From contig NYYZ01000013.1 of NCBI GenBank assembly GCA_002686945.1, positions 1 through 56,639 on the forward strand: a stretch of DNA of 56,639 bases, read 5' to 3'. This stretch comes from Planctomycetota bacterium. GTDB lineage: Bacteria; Planctomycetota; UBA1135; GCA-002686595. Below the pieces are notes generated by a model. It did no database searches, was not told where the DNA came from, and was given only the letters and a program-made list of their open reading frames with translations. Below are positions 26,903 through 35,428 of this stretch, in pieces (positions within the stretch are counted from its first letter, which is position 1; each line of letters starts with the position of its first letter). A program made the position numbers and the translations under genes.

Positions 26903-27805
26903 TTATCTCCGCCCGGCGGCCCGGGTACAACCCGAACTGGCAGTGAACCAGAGCAACAATCCAAACCCCAGACCAATGCCCCCCAGCACCCAGGGCCAGC
27001 CTGCCAGGAACCAGAGGGGCCAGAGGATCAGCAAAGCGGCAATCGGCGGCCAGGATCGGGCCTCCAAGCGATGACCCAGGTGCCTGCGATCGGCTCGCCA
27101 GAAGGGCTGGCCCTCACGCCAACGAAGGACCACAACCCGCATGAGGTCCAGAGCAGGCAGGGCCAGGGCCAGCCAGGCCCCGGGCTGAGAGGCCACCAGG
27201 ATACCCAGCAGATGGCTGCCAGCATCCCCCAGGTACGCCCGCGGCTGGGAAACCGAGTTCTCTGTAGAGCGCCTCCCGAGTAGATTCAAAGGAAGAAACC
27301 CCAACAGTGCCCCGCGCAACGCCCAAGGCGTACCCGGCAAGAGCAGAGCCCAGCCCGCACACAAACCATTGGAGTGGTCGAAAGTATTGGCCAGATTCTG
27401 AGCCACCACTGCGAGGGCCAGGTCCTGTCCAAGGACCAGAAGATTGCCACTCTGAAGAGATCCGCGCTGGAGAGCGAACAGCAACCCCACCACGAGTTGG
27501 CCGATCACCTTTGGCAGTGCTGCCAGGGGCCTGAAATCATCCCAGGTGCCCAGGACCCAGGCACCACCAAGCGCAGCCCAGGGCAGGGGGCCCATCCCCA
27601 GGTCAGCGAACTCGACCCCGATCAGGACGAGCAGAATGGTCAGACCTCCGATCGGAGGCACACGCGGGGCATGCAAGCCTCCTTCCTTCTCAGCGCCCGA
27701 CCAGCCCCTGCCCAGCCAACCCAGACGCCGAGCCAACGCTGCGAACATGCCCCCCAACAGCAGGGTCACCAGAGCAATTCCGGCCAGCTGAGGCCACGAG
27801 ATCAC
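26903..27805 (-). CDS. WecA/MraY-like polyprenyl-phosphate sugar-1-phosphate transferase
   Basis: Integral membrane protein of 300 residues with eight or more hydrophobic segments, related to the GT4-type WecA/MraY enzymes that move a sugar-1-phosphate from UDP-sugar to undecaprenyl phosphate. Landmarks are PPIGGL (51-55), the acidic pair D89-D90 in GTWDDFRPL, QNLANTFDHSNGLCAG (136-151), AYLGDAGSHLLG, and a late HLGHRL. The usual NxxNxxDGxDGLAgG motif is changed: DGxDG reads DHSNG, so the second aspartate is asparagine. It starts with GTG in a GTGA overlap with nadD. It could prime the glycan built by the glycosyltransferases elsewhere in the window, but nothing proves this. Confidence 0.8.
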   Translation of the reverse strand: MISWPQLAGIALVTLLLGGMFAALARRLGWLGRGWSGAEKEGGLHAPRVPPIGGLTILLVLIGVEFADLGMGPLPWAALGGAWVLGTWDDFRPLAALPKVIGQLVVGLLFALQRGSLQSGNLLVLGQDLALAVVAQNLANTFDHSNGLCAGWALLLPGTPWALRGALLGFLPLNLLGRRSTENSVSQPRAYLGDAGSHLLGILVASQPGAWLALALPALDLMRVVVLRWREGQPFWRADRRHLGHRLEARSWPPIAALLILWPLWFLAGWPWVLGGIGLGFGLLLWFTASSGCTRAAGRR

Positions 27806-28452
27806 AGAGTTCCTTCCCCGTACAACCCACGGCGCGCGATGTAGACCTTCACCCCCTCATGGAGCAATCCCTCATCCAATTCTCCTCCTGCCAGCCCTGC
27901 GCGAATCAAGCTGGACTCGCCGGGGTGGGGCTCCACGGGACAGAACCCCGCGTGCAGCAAGGCACCCATCTCCGACCCCAATGCCTCGGCAGCCGCCGCC
28001 AACTGGGCCGGAGCCTCCTGGCTTCGAAGAACCACCAAGGGTTTGGCCAATTCAAAAATCTGATCGATGTCCTTCCAACCGGGCAGGCCCGGCAAGTTGT
28101 CCGAGCCCAGGATCAGATGCATGTCGACCCCCGGGCGGGACAGTTCTCGCAGGGTGTCCACGGTCCAGGAGACTCCCCCACGCTCCAGTTCCAGCGTCGC
28201 CACTCGCATCTTCGCTTCGCAGGCCAGGGCCAGTTCCAGCATGGCCACCCGATCCTCCGCCGGGGCCAGAGGCCGCCCACGCTTGTAGGGGGACTCGGCA
28301 GCTGGCACAAAAAGCACCTCCGAGAGGTCCGCCGCCAACCGGGCGGTGCGTGCCACCACCAGATGCCCCAGATGCACGGGATTGAAAGAGCCCCCTAGCA
28401 GTCCCATGCGAATAGGCCCTGTAGAGGTGTCGGACGGGGGATGGGAGCTCAT
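27802..28452 (-). CDS. nadD: Nicotinate-nucleotide adenylyltransferase
   Basis: Joins nicotinate mononucleotide and ATP to form deamido-NAD in NAD biosynthesis. The product is 216 residues from ATG 28452, or 201 from ATG 28407, which lies right before the conserved GLLGGSFNPVHLGHL. That motif contains the HxGH nucleotidyl-transfer site. Other landmarks are FVPAAESPYKRG, VSWTVDTLREL, and LGSDNLPGLPGW. The open frame continues upstream past 28900, but it crosses the opposite-strand lipoprotein gene and a terminator, so that extension is not coding. It is the first gene of the leftward run that includes yidC, mnmE, nrdR and smc. Confidence 0.92.
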   Translation of the reverse strand: MSSHPPSDTSTGPIRMGLLGGSFNPVHLGHLVVARTARLAADLSEVLFVPAAESPYKRGRPLAPAEDRVAMLELALACEAKMRVATLELERGGVSWTVDTLRELSRPGVDMHLILGSDNLPGLPGWKDIDQIFELAKPLVVLRSQEAPAQLAAAAEALGSEMGALLHAGFCPVEPHPGESSLIRAGLAGGELDEGLLHEGVKVYIARRGLYGEGTL

Positions 28453-28632
28453 TGCAGGGGCTGGATCAGGGAAAGGGGGTGACCAACGGGGCTGCCCAGG
28501 GTAGCGCCCAGGGAACCAAGGGGAAGGCTCGGACTGGACTCCTGTCCCCCTTGGCCGTATCCTCTCCCCCCCCAGAGCCCCCACGGGCCCGGCACCCCCC
28601 CCAACCACCAAGGAAGTCCCCACCCTGTCCTC

Positions 28633-28896
28633 ATGAAGCGTTCCCTCGCCACCTTGTTTTTGGGCGCCCTTTGCGCCTCCCTCTGCAGCAGTTGCGTGAC
28701 CGACGGCTCCAACATGAACGATCACTGGAACCCCAAGTCCATGCCCGTACGCATGCAGCGCACCTTGAGTGGCTATGACGCCTCCAAGGACGGCAGCCCC
28801 CTTGATTGGCTTGAGAGAGATGCGAAGTCCATCAACCTGACCCTGCAACGCCATCTGTTCGGGTACAACCCCGACAATCCCCTGCGCAACGGCTGA
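28633..28896 (+). CDS. Small predicted lipoprotein
   Basis: Protein of 87 residues with a Lys/Arg start, a hydrophobic stretch and a CSSC sequence near residue 21 that could be a lipobox. The mature part is polar, with LSGYDASKDGSPLDWLERDAK and ends HLFGYNPDNPLRNG. I recognise no family. The gene stands alone, divergent from nadD by 180 bases, and is followed after 39 bases by a strong intrinsic terminator. That and its codon-like composition support a real gene. A small outer-membrane or periplasmic lipoprotein is a guess. Confidence 0.65.
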   Translation: MKRSLATLFLGALCASLCSSCVTDGSNMNDHWNPKSMPVRMQRTLSGYDASKDGSPLDWLERDAKSINLTLQRHLFGYNPDNPLRNG

Positions 28897-28935
28897 CCAC
28901 CGCCCGGGAGCAACGGACTCCCAAGAGCAACTCAA

Positions 28936-28973
28936 AGCGACCCGTGCAGCACTGCACGGGTCGCTCTATTTTT
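28936..28973 (+). terminator. Rho-independent terminator
   Basis: A perfect 13-bp stem (AGCGACCCGTGCA and its complement) with the tetraloop GCAC, followed by CTATTTTT. It ends the small lipoprotein gene. Because miaA converges from the other side 36 bases away, the stem may also act for miaA, though the minus-strand side has only CAAAG before it. Confidence 0.93.
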
Positions 28974-29008
28974 GCACTCCGATCAATCGAGCACAGCAGC
29001 TTCCGCCT

Positions 29009-29941
29009 TCAGTCCCAGGCGAAATGCGTCAAGGCCAACTCAGTCAGCTGTGGGCTTGAAGGATCTACCCATTCGATAGGGAACTTGCGGTACCAGGTCC
29101 TTTGGCGCCGTGCGAATTGGCGAGTGGCCAAAGCGATGCGCTCCACGGTCTCTTCGCGCGTAACCTCTCCATCTGCCCATGCGAGGATCTCTGCATAACC
29201 CAGAGCCTGCGCTGAACTTCTGGAGAAACCGATGGCCCTTGCAGCAAGAGCCTCCGCCTGCCAGCCTGCTTCGATCATGAGCTCCGTACGAGCACGAATG
29301 GACTGATCGATTGCGGGAACTTCCATATGCAGCCCCAGGATCCGCGCTTGCTTCTGACGCTGGTCATTGCCACCCCACTCCTGCTGCCAATCAGAAAGGA
29401 TGCGGCCGGTCTGCTGAAAAACTTCCAGGGCCCGGATCACCCGTCGCAAGTCCTTGGGATGAATACGCTCGGCACTCTCGGGGTCGACTTCAGCGAGTCT
29501 CCGCACCAGCACTTCGCCGCCCTCATCCTGGGCGGTCTGTTCCAGCCGCGCACGCAATTCCAGGTCCGGCGCAGGTCCCTGAAAAAGGCCACGTAAGAGG
29601 GCGGCGAGAAAAAAGCCCGTGCCCCCGACAAAAAGCACACGACGATCGCGGGCCAGGCAATCCGCCAGGGCCTCCTGGGATGCCTTGAGCCATTGGGACA
29701 CATCAAAGAGCTCATTCACGCTCACCAGATCGATCAGATGGTGCGGCACCTCAGCCAGTTCCTCGGGACTGGGCTTGGCTGTGCCGATGCGCAGTTCCCG
29801 GTAGACCAGCATGGAATCCATGGAGATCACCTCAGCATCCGCCGCGCGAGCCACATCCAGGGCCAGGGCAGTCTTGCCCGAGGCGGTGGGGCCCACCAGG
29901 GCGCAGATCGGCGCCGCATCGAAGGGGTCAGGGGTGGTCAT
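29009..29941 (-). CDS. miaA: tRNA dimethylallyltransferase
   Basis: Transfers a dimethylallyl group to N6 of adenosine 37 in tRNAs that read UNN codons. The product is 310 residues. P-loop GPTASGKT lies at 17-24, then SMDSMLVYRELRIGTAKP and PHHLIDLV, all family signatures, and VGGTGFFLAALLRGL. The C-terminal part has the ATRQFARRQRTWYRKF segment that binds the anticodon stem-loop. It stands alone, convergent with the small lipoprotein gene and divergent from the secreted hypothetical at 30073. The length is normal. Confidence 0.96.
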   Translation of the reverse strand: MTTPDPFDAAPICALVGPTASGKTALALDVARAADAEVISMDSMLVYRELRIGTAKPSPEELAEVPHHLIDLVSVNELFDVSQWLKASQEALADCLARDRRVLFVGGTGFFLAALLRGLFQGPAPDLELRARLEQTAQDEGGEVLVRRLAEVDPESAERIHPKDLRRVIRALEVFQQTGRILSDWQQEWGGNDQRQKQARILGLHMEVPAIDQSIRARTELMIEAGWQAEALAARAIGFSRSSAQALGYAEILAWADGEVTREETVERIALATRQFARRQRTWYRKFPIEWVDPSSPQLTELALTHFAWD

Positions 29942-30072
29942 GACAGGGCATGGTAACGCGAGTTCTGCTGCCAGGGTGCTCTGGGTGTTAGCCGAAGGTC
30001 TGTCGGGGGGCTATACCCAGAGACAACACACAAGAGACAAACCAACGAGCGCCAAGAGCGTATGCTGCCCAC

Positions 30073-31110
30073 ATGCTGAGTTCCCTGCTCCTGTGCTCTC
30101 TTCTCTGTCCTGGTCTTGGACCACAAAACGGAGACCAGGACCCCGTCCTGCCCCGTGTCACCGATGACAGCGAAAAGGCTCCCCTCGGAGCCGAAGGCAA
30201 GCAATTGGAGCGCGGGAAGATACCAGCGGGAACAAGTGATCTGGCAAGGCAACGCTTTGAGAGGCTCTCTTCCTCCACCTGGACGGGAGAAAAGGCCCCT
30301 GCGCGCTTGCGCTCTTTCATGGTCACCTTCGACGCCCGGGTGCGCGCCACCAGCAGTGGCAGCAACGATCTGCGCACCACATTCCTGTATTTGGAAGAGG
30401 GCCGCGGCTATGTGCGCGGCATCTTTCCCAAGTCGCGGCGCGAGTCCGTACGCGGGCCCGAGGGCGACTGGCTCCTGGACGGGGAGGAACTGCTCGACCT
30501 GTCCGACCACTCCAACCTGGAGAGCCGCCGGGAACACCAGCGCTGGCTCGCCCTGGCGCGCAACTTCGCCATCCTCGCCTCCCCCGGCAACCTGCGGCTC
30601 GGACGACTGCAGGCGGCTCAGGTGGAAGGCCAGGGACAGGAATTGAAAATCGGCGAGGGGCTACCGATCCAGTTCCCCAGCAGCGGCCATGCCAAGCGAG
30701 CCCGACAACTGGAATGGCTGCAGCTGACCACCCCCGACTTTGATCTCCTGGCGTCGAAAGGTTCCCGCACGGCCCTGCGCCAGGTGCGCCTGGGTCTGGA
30801 TCCCAAAGACGGTCGGGTGCGCTTTGCCTTGGTGGAGCCCATGGACGCCAAGGCGCCTCTGACCAGTGCCCCGATCCTGGTGGAGATTCCCAGTTGGATC
30901 ACCATCAACCAGCGCCTCTTGCCAAAGCAGTTGCTGGTGCACCGTAGACCTGCGGCCGAAAACCCCCAAGATCCAGGGCTTTCGAAGCCCTATCCAGCGC
31001 GCCTCGCCTTTGAGAAGCTGCCGGGTGTCGATCTGTTCCTGGTCATGGGCCAGACAAAGATGGATGTGAACTTGAGCGCCGCCGACTTCGCCCAGCCAGG
31101 CCCGCGCTGA
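30073..31110 (+). CDS. Secreted protein of unknown function
   Basis: Predicted exported protein of 345 residues with a short signal peptide (MLSSLLLCSLLCPGLG). I do not recognise a family with confidence. The pattern of alternating short beta-strands (ARLRSFMVTFDARV, YVRGIFPKSRRESV, WLLDGEELLDLSD, ARQLEWLQLTTPDFDLL) is reminiscent of LolA/LppX-like lipoprotein carriers, but this is only a structural impression. Basic residues alternate with hydrophobic ones throughout, and no catalytic motif or membrane segment is seen after the signal. It is divergent from miaA by 131 bases and convergent with mutL by 24. Confidence 0.7.
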   Translation: MLSSLLLCSLLCPGLGPQNGDQDPVLPRVTDDSEKAPLGAEGKQLERGKIPAGTSDLARQRFERLSSSTWTGEKAPARLRSFMVTFDARVRATSSGSNDLRTTFLYLEEGRGYVRGIFPKSRRESVRGPEGDWLLDGEELLDLSDHSNLESRREHQRWLALARNFAILASPGNLRLGRLQAAQVEGQGQELKIGEGLPIQFPSSGHAKRARQLEWLQLTTPDFDLLASKGSRTALRQVRLGLDPKDGRVRFALVEPMDAKAPLTSAPILVEIPSWITINQRLLPKQLLVHRRPAAENPQDPGLSKPYPARLAFEKLPGVDLFLVMGQTKMDVNLSAADFAQPGPR

Positions 31111-31134
31111 GGTACTCACCGAGAGCTCGCGTCC

Positions 31135-32979
31135 CTAGCGCCGATGGAAGGCGCGTTCCAAATCGCTCAAGGTAAAGCGCACGCGAGTGGGACGCGCATG
31201 GGGACAGGTCTGATCGTTCTCTGCCGCCCGCGCCCGCTCCAGCAGTGATTGTATCTCTTCCTGGCTCAGTACATCGCCCGCCATGATCGACGAGCGACAG
31301 GCGCAACTGTGCAGGACCTGTTCGAGCACATCGCTGGCAGTTGGCGGCTCTCCAGTGCGTCCGATCACTCCGATCAAGTCCCCCACAAGACCGGCCGGGT
31401 CCGGATGACGCAGTCGAGCAGGCAAGCCAGAGACCAGCATCGAGGTCTCGCCCATGGAGGCTAGCTCGATTCCCAGACTTGACAGGGATTCCAGGTGTTC
31501 CTCCAGCAGCACACGGTCCGCGCGCGAGACCTCCACCACTTCAGGCACAAGCAGGCGCTGGACCTCGACCTTGCCCGCGCGCACTTCTTGCAGCAGTAAT
31601 TCATAGGTCAAACGCTCGTGCAGAGCATGCTGGTCAATGATCTCAAAACCATCGGGCAAGGCTCGCAACAGAAAGGTCTTGCCCACTTGCAGGTAGGGGC
31701 CCTCCAGGTTGTCCGTGGGAGCCCAGGGATCCGAATCAGGATCAGAACTCTGCAGGGGTGCCGACGCGGGGCTCGCCGGATGGCTCTGCGTCACGTGCTC
31801 GGGGTTGATGAAGTCATCCCCAGGCACAAATGGGCGTCCGCTGCGCTCACGCACCACGGATTCAGGACGCGGCCCCGCACCGGGATCCGCCAACTTGCCC
31901 TGCAAAGGATTCTCCTCCCGCAAAAGCCGCCGGGCGCGGCCCGCCAGCATGGACTGACCCGGAGTCGCCATGTCGGTCTCATGCACAGCTGCCTTGAGGG
32001 CAGAAACCAAGAAGCCAAACAAGCGGCGCTGGTCCCGGAAACGCACTTCGCTCTTGGCCGGATGCACATTCACATCCACAGCTGCGGGGTTCATGGCGAG
32101 ACGCAGGAAGGCCACGGGCTGGCGGCCCTCTTCAAGAACACCGCGGTATGCTTCCTTGAGCACGCGGCTCAAGACCCGATCTCGCAGAAAGCGGCCATTC
32201 AGCATCCAGATCTGGCGACTTGTATCACGCCGTGAGATACGCGGTGAGCCTAGATACCCACTGAGGATCAGGTCCCCATCATTGACGTTCACCGGCTCCA
32301 GATGATCGATCAGTTCAGCACCAAAAGTGCGCCGAATACGGGCCAAAAAATCCATGCTGGCTTCTACATCATAGGCCCGACGCCCATCGCTGTTGACCAC
32401 GAAGCCCACACCATCATGTGCAAGAGCTGCGCGTTGAACCGCAGCCAGACAGTGCCCCAGTTCGGTGGATGGACGCTTCAGGAACCTCCGCCGAGCAGGC
32501 ACATTGTAGAACAGGTCGCGCACTTCGAGAGTGGTGCCCAATGGCGCCCCGGCTTCGGTCACTTCTCCCTGCTGGCCACCTTCGCAACTGAGCCGGTGAC
32601 CGGTTTCCGATTCAGCCGTGCGGCTGATGATCTGGCACCGCGCAACTGATGCCACCGAGGCCAGGGCCTCCCCCCGAAAACCCAGCGACGCGATGTGCTC
32701 CAGGTCTGAGGGATCGCGCAGCTTGCTGGTGGCATGGGATGTGAAGGCCATGGCCAGATCTTCAGGCCCCATACCTCCGCCATCGTCGGTGACCCGGATC
32801 AGGCGCGCACCACCTTCCTCCAGATCCACGCTGATCTGGGTGGCCCCCGCATCGAGTGCATTCTCCAACAACTCCTTGACCACCGAAGCGGGCCGCTCCA
32901 CCACCTCCCCGGCGGCGATCTGATCGCGCACCACAGCAGGTAGAAGGGCAATTCGCGGGGCGCTGGGGCTGATCTCCAT
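31135..32979 (-). CDS. mutL: DNA mismatch repair protein MutL
   Basis: ATPase of 614 residues that links mismatch recognition to strand removal. The N-terminal GHKL domain shows IAAGEVVERPASVVKELLEN, DDGGGMG, SHATSKL and LGFRGEAL. A variable linker rich in Pro, Ser and Asp (about 350-430) leads to the dimerisation domain, which keeps the nuclease metal motif DQHALHERLTYE, plus ACRSSIMAGD and CPHARP. This marks an endonuclease-type MutL, as in bacteria without MutH. CPHARP differs by one residue from the usual CPHGRP. mutS is not in the window. It stands alone and is divergent from the ThuA-like gene. Confidence 0.96.
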   Translation of the reverse strand: MEISPSAPRIALLPAVVRDQIAAGEVVERPASVVKELLENALDAGATQISVDLEEGGARLIRVTDDGGGMGPEDLAMAFTSHATSKLRDPSDLEHIASLGFRGEALASVASVARCQIISRTAESETGHRLSCEGGQQGEVTEAGAPLGTTLEVRDLFYNVPARRRFLKRPSTELGHCLAAVQRAALAHDGVGFVVNSDGRRAYDVEASMDFLARIRRTFGAELIDHLEPVNVNDGDLILSGYLGSPRISRRDTSRQIWMLNGRFLRDRVLSRVLKEAYRGVLEEGRQPVAFLRLAMNPAAVDVNVHPAKSEVRFRDQRRLFGFLVSALKAAVHETDMATPGQSMLAGRARRLLREENPLQGKLADPGAGPRPESVVRERSGRPFVPGDDFINPEHVTQSHPASPASAPLQSSDPDSDPWAPTDNLEGPYLQVGKTFLLRALPDGFEIIDQHALHERLTYELLLQEVRAGKVEVQRLLVPEVVEVSRADRVLLEEHLESLSSLGIELASMGETSMLVSGLPARLRHPDPAGLVGDLIGVIGRTGEPPTASDVLEQVLHSCACRSSIMAGDVLSQEEIQSLLERARAAENDQTCPHARPTRVRFTLSDLERAFHRR

Positions 32980-33143
32980 GGACTCATCCTAGCCCGGATC
33001 GACCGTCAGCGCCCGGGTGGTTTTCGAGAGCGCGCAACCAGTTCCCACTTGTTTCCCCGCAGCACGATGAGATCGCCTATCCTGCTGCTTCGGCTCCCCC
33101 ATAGACCCAAGCAGGGGCAGCCCATCCAAAGGGAGAAACGACT

Positions 33144-34208
33144 ATGAACCGGAATCTTGGCTGGATCACGCTCTTGCCCCTCTGCTTGCTGCTCAACTCA
33201 GGCGCAGCCGCCAACTCCCACAGCGACCCGCGCTGGGTGACCTACGCTGGTGGCGAAGGCCCAGGCAAGGGCAAGACAATTGTGCTCCTGTCCGGGGACG
33301 AAGAGTATCGCTCCGAGGAAGGCCTGCCCCAGCTAGCACGCATCCTATCCGTGCGCCACGGGTTCAATTGCACCGTACTCTTCTCCCAAGACGACGAAGG
33401 CGTCATCGATCCGGACAACAGCTCGAATATCCCCGGCATGCATCTGATCGATGGAGCGGACCTGGTGATCATGCTGCTGCGCTTCCGCCGCCTGCCGGAC
33501 GAAGACATGGCACATCTGGTCAAGTTCGTGGAAGCGGGCAAACCCCTGATAGGCTTGCGCACAGCAACCCACGCCTTTCGGTATGAAGACAACTCCAGCA
33601 GTCCCTATGCCAAATGGTCCTGGCGCAATTCTGAATGGAAGGGAGGTTTCGGGCGCCAGGTGCTGGGAGAAACATGGGTCAACCACCACGGACACCACGG
33701 CAAGGAGAGCACCCGGGGCGTGATTGCCACGGGTATGGAAGAACACGCCATCCTGAAGGGAGTCACCGATGTCTGGGGTCCGACGGATGTCTATGGCATC
33801 CGCGACCTGCCGACGGACGCCACGGTGCTGCTCGAAGGCAGCGTGCGAGCGGGCATGAACCCTGAAGCTCCAGCGGTGGAAGGCAAGAAGAACAACCCGC
33901 GCACCCCCCTCTTGTGGACCCGCGAGCGCAAGCTCGAAGGGCACACCACCCAACGCATTGTCTGCACAACCATGGGCGCTTCCACGGACCTCGAAAGCGC
34001 GGGCCTGCGCCGGGCCATCGTCAACGGCAGCTACTGGTGCCTGAACATGCAAGCACAGATCCCAGCCAAGAGTTCAGTGGAGATCGTGGGCAACTACAAG
34101 CCCACGGCCTTTGGCTTCGGCCAGTTCACCCGAGGGGTGCGCCCCCAGGACCACGCCTGGCCAAAACAAGCAACTGGCACGGAAGCCAACGCAGACAAGA
34201 AAGACTAG
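33144..34208 (+). CDS. Secreted ThuA-like protein
   Basis: Predicted exported protein of 354 residues with a signal peptide (about 1-24). The ThuA-like, class-I amidotransferase-type fold is shown by TIVLLSGDEEYRSEEGLPQL near the N terminus, DGADLVIMLLRFRRLPDED, FVEAGKPLIGLRTATHAF and NHHGHHGKES. Secreted ThuA-like proteins are common in Planctomycetota and often sit with sulfatases or sugar-use genes, but none is close here. The catalytic cysteine of amidotransferases is not apparent; the position after the nucleophile elbow reads LRTATHA. AAAGGGAG lies before ATG 33144. Its stop lies in the CTAG shared with the convergent UPF0261 gene. Confidence 0.85.
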   Translation: MNRNLGWITLLPLCLLLNSGAAANSHSDPRWVTYAGGEGPGKGKTIVLLSGDEEYRSEEGLPQLARILSVRHGFNCTVLFSQDDEGVIDPDNSSNIPGMHLIDGADLVIMLLRFRRLPDEDMAHLVKFVEAGKPLIGLRTATHAFRYEDNSSSPYAKWSWRNSEWKGGFGRQVLGETWVNHHGHHGKESTRGVIATGMEEHAILKGVTDVWGPTDVYGIRDLPTDATVLLEGSVRAGMNPEAPAVEGKKNNPRTPLLWTRERKLEGHTTQRIVCTTMGASTDLESAGLRRAIVNGSYWCLNMQAQIPAKSSVEIVGNYKPTAFGFGQFTRGVRPQDHAWPKQATGTEANADKKD

Positions 34209-35428
34209 GCCTCGATCAGACGGATCAAGTTCTGCACAGCCTGCTCCACGAAGGCCGGGTCTTCTGCGTGGGTGTCCAGGGCCTGTACCTCGATGGTGTC
34301 GGGGAGCTCGGCCTTGAGAGTATTGAAGAATGCCTCGTCGCCAGGGCCATCCCGCAATTCTCCACCTTCCTTGCCGTAGCGACTGGTACCGCCCAGGGGC
34401 AGCATCATGATTGCCTTGCCCTTGGTGTGCCGCAGTCGCTTGGCTATCTCCCTCGCCACGGCGCTGAATTCCTCGGCGTTGAGCCGCGGCACAAACACAA
34501 TCGGGTTGTGAAAGGTGGAAACACTGTGCTTGTACTTCTCGGGGACCAGATTCGGCTTCTCCGCCATCAGCCCAATGTGCTCGGTGCCCCCGGGACAGAT
34601 GACCTGGGGAAGGCCGAGCTTGCCGGCGGTGGTCAGGCGTTCTTCATCCGCCGCCCGGAACCCCCCGTGCAACTCGTCAGAGATCTCGCCCAGGGCATAA
34701 TCAAAAACGGCGCCGATCACGCCCTCCTTCATCAACTGTTCCATGGCGCGGCCTCCGGAGCCCACCGCATGAAAGACGATCACCTCATAGCCGGCCGCGT
34801 GGAAGCAACCGATGGCGTGCATGGCACCGGAGGTCAAGACCCCCAGATTGGTCATGCCGATCAGGCACTTGTCCCCCGCCGCTGCCTCCAAGGAGAGCCC
34901 GTCGCTCGCCATGCCACAGGCCGCAGCAGCCGCATTGGCCAGCACCATCCGGGTGACCGAGTTGAGCCCAAGAATATCTCCCACGGAAAACATCATTGTG
35001 ATGTCCTTGATGTCCACCAAGGGCCCCGTATCCCCAGAGGCGATCGTTGAGAGCATTACCTTGGGCAGACCGTAGGGCAAAGCCTGCATGATCTGGGTGC
35101 AGGTGGGCGTACCTTGAGTTCCACCAAGGCCAACTACTCCTTGAACCTCACCCGCTGCAAGACGCTCGAGCAGGATCTTGATCGATCCGGCGATCATCAC
35201 CGGAACCGCATTCTGACGGGTTGGGTTCTGCAGCATACGGCTGAGTTCCTGCCCACCAGCCGAGGCAACCTCTGCCCGCGAGATATCCGGTTCCACCCCC
35301 GGCTCTCCCACAACGCCCAGGTCCAGTAGCAAAGGTATGCAACCTGCAGCGGTTATGCGCTCGGCCAGGAATCCGGCTTCGGCTCCCTTGGTATCCATAG
35401 TTGCCAGGACGCAAATGGTCTTTTTCAT
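34205..35428 (-). CDS. UPF0261 (Tm-1-like) ATP-binding protein
   Basis: Protein of 407 residues of the UPF0261 family, related to the ATP-binding half of tomato Tm-1. Landmarks are ICVLATMDTKGAEAGFLAE at the N terminus, GLGGTQGTPTCTQIMQALP, VMLSTIASGDTGPLVDIKD, VFHAVGSGGRAMEQL and PGGTEHIGL. The fold has Gly-rich nucleotide-contact loops. Function in bacteria is not established. It starts in an ATGA overlap with the upstream PEP-hydrolase-like gene; in many genomes the two are paired and in plants and fungi they are fused, so they probably make one complex. Its stop is interleaved with the ThuA-like gene's stop. Confidence 0.93.
   Translation of the reverse strand: MKKTICVLATMDTKGAEAGFLAERITAAGCIPLLLDLGVVGEPGVEPDISRAEVASAGGQELSRMLQNPTRQNAVPVMIAGSIKILLERLAAGEVQGVVGLGGTQGTPTCTQIMQALPYGLPKVMLSTIASGDTGPLVDIKDITMMFSVGDILGLNSVTRMVLANAAAAACGMASDGLSLEAAAGDKCLIGMTNLGVLTSGAMHAIGCFHAAGYEVIVFHAVGSGGRAMEQLMKEGVIGAVFDYALGEISDELHGGFRAADEERLTTAGKLGLPQVICPGGTEHIGLMAEKPNLVPEKYKHSVSTFHNPIVFVPRLNAEEFSAVAREIAKRLRHTKGKAIMMLPLGGTSRYGKEGGELRDGPGDEAFFNTLKAELPDTIEVQALDTHAEDPAFVEQAVQNLIRLIEA

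Noticed and set aside
28453..28935. The long upstream extension of the nadD frame
   Set aside because: It crosses the opposite-strand lipoprotein gene and a strong terminator, and NadD homology starts only at about 28407.
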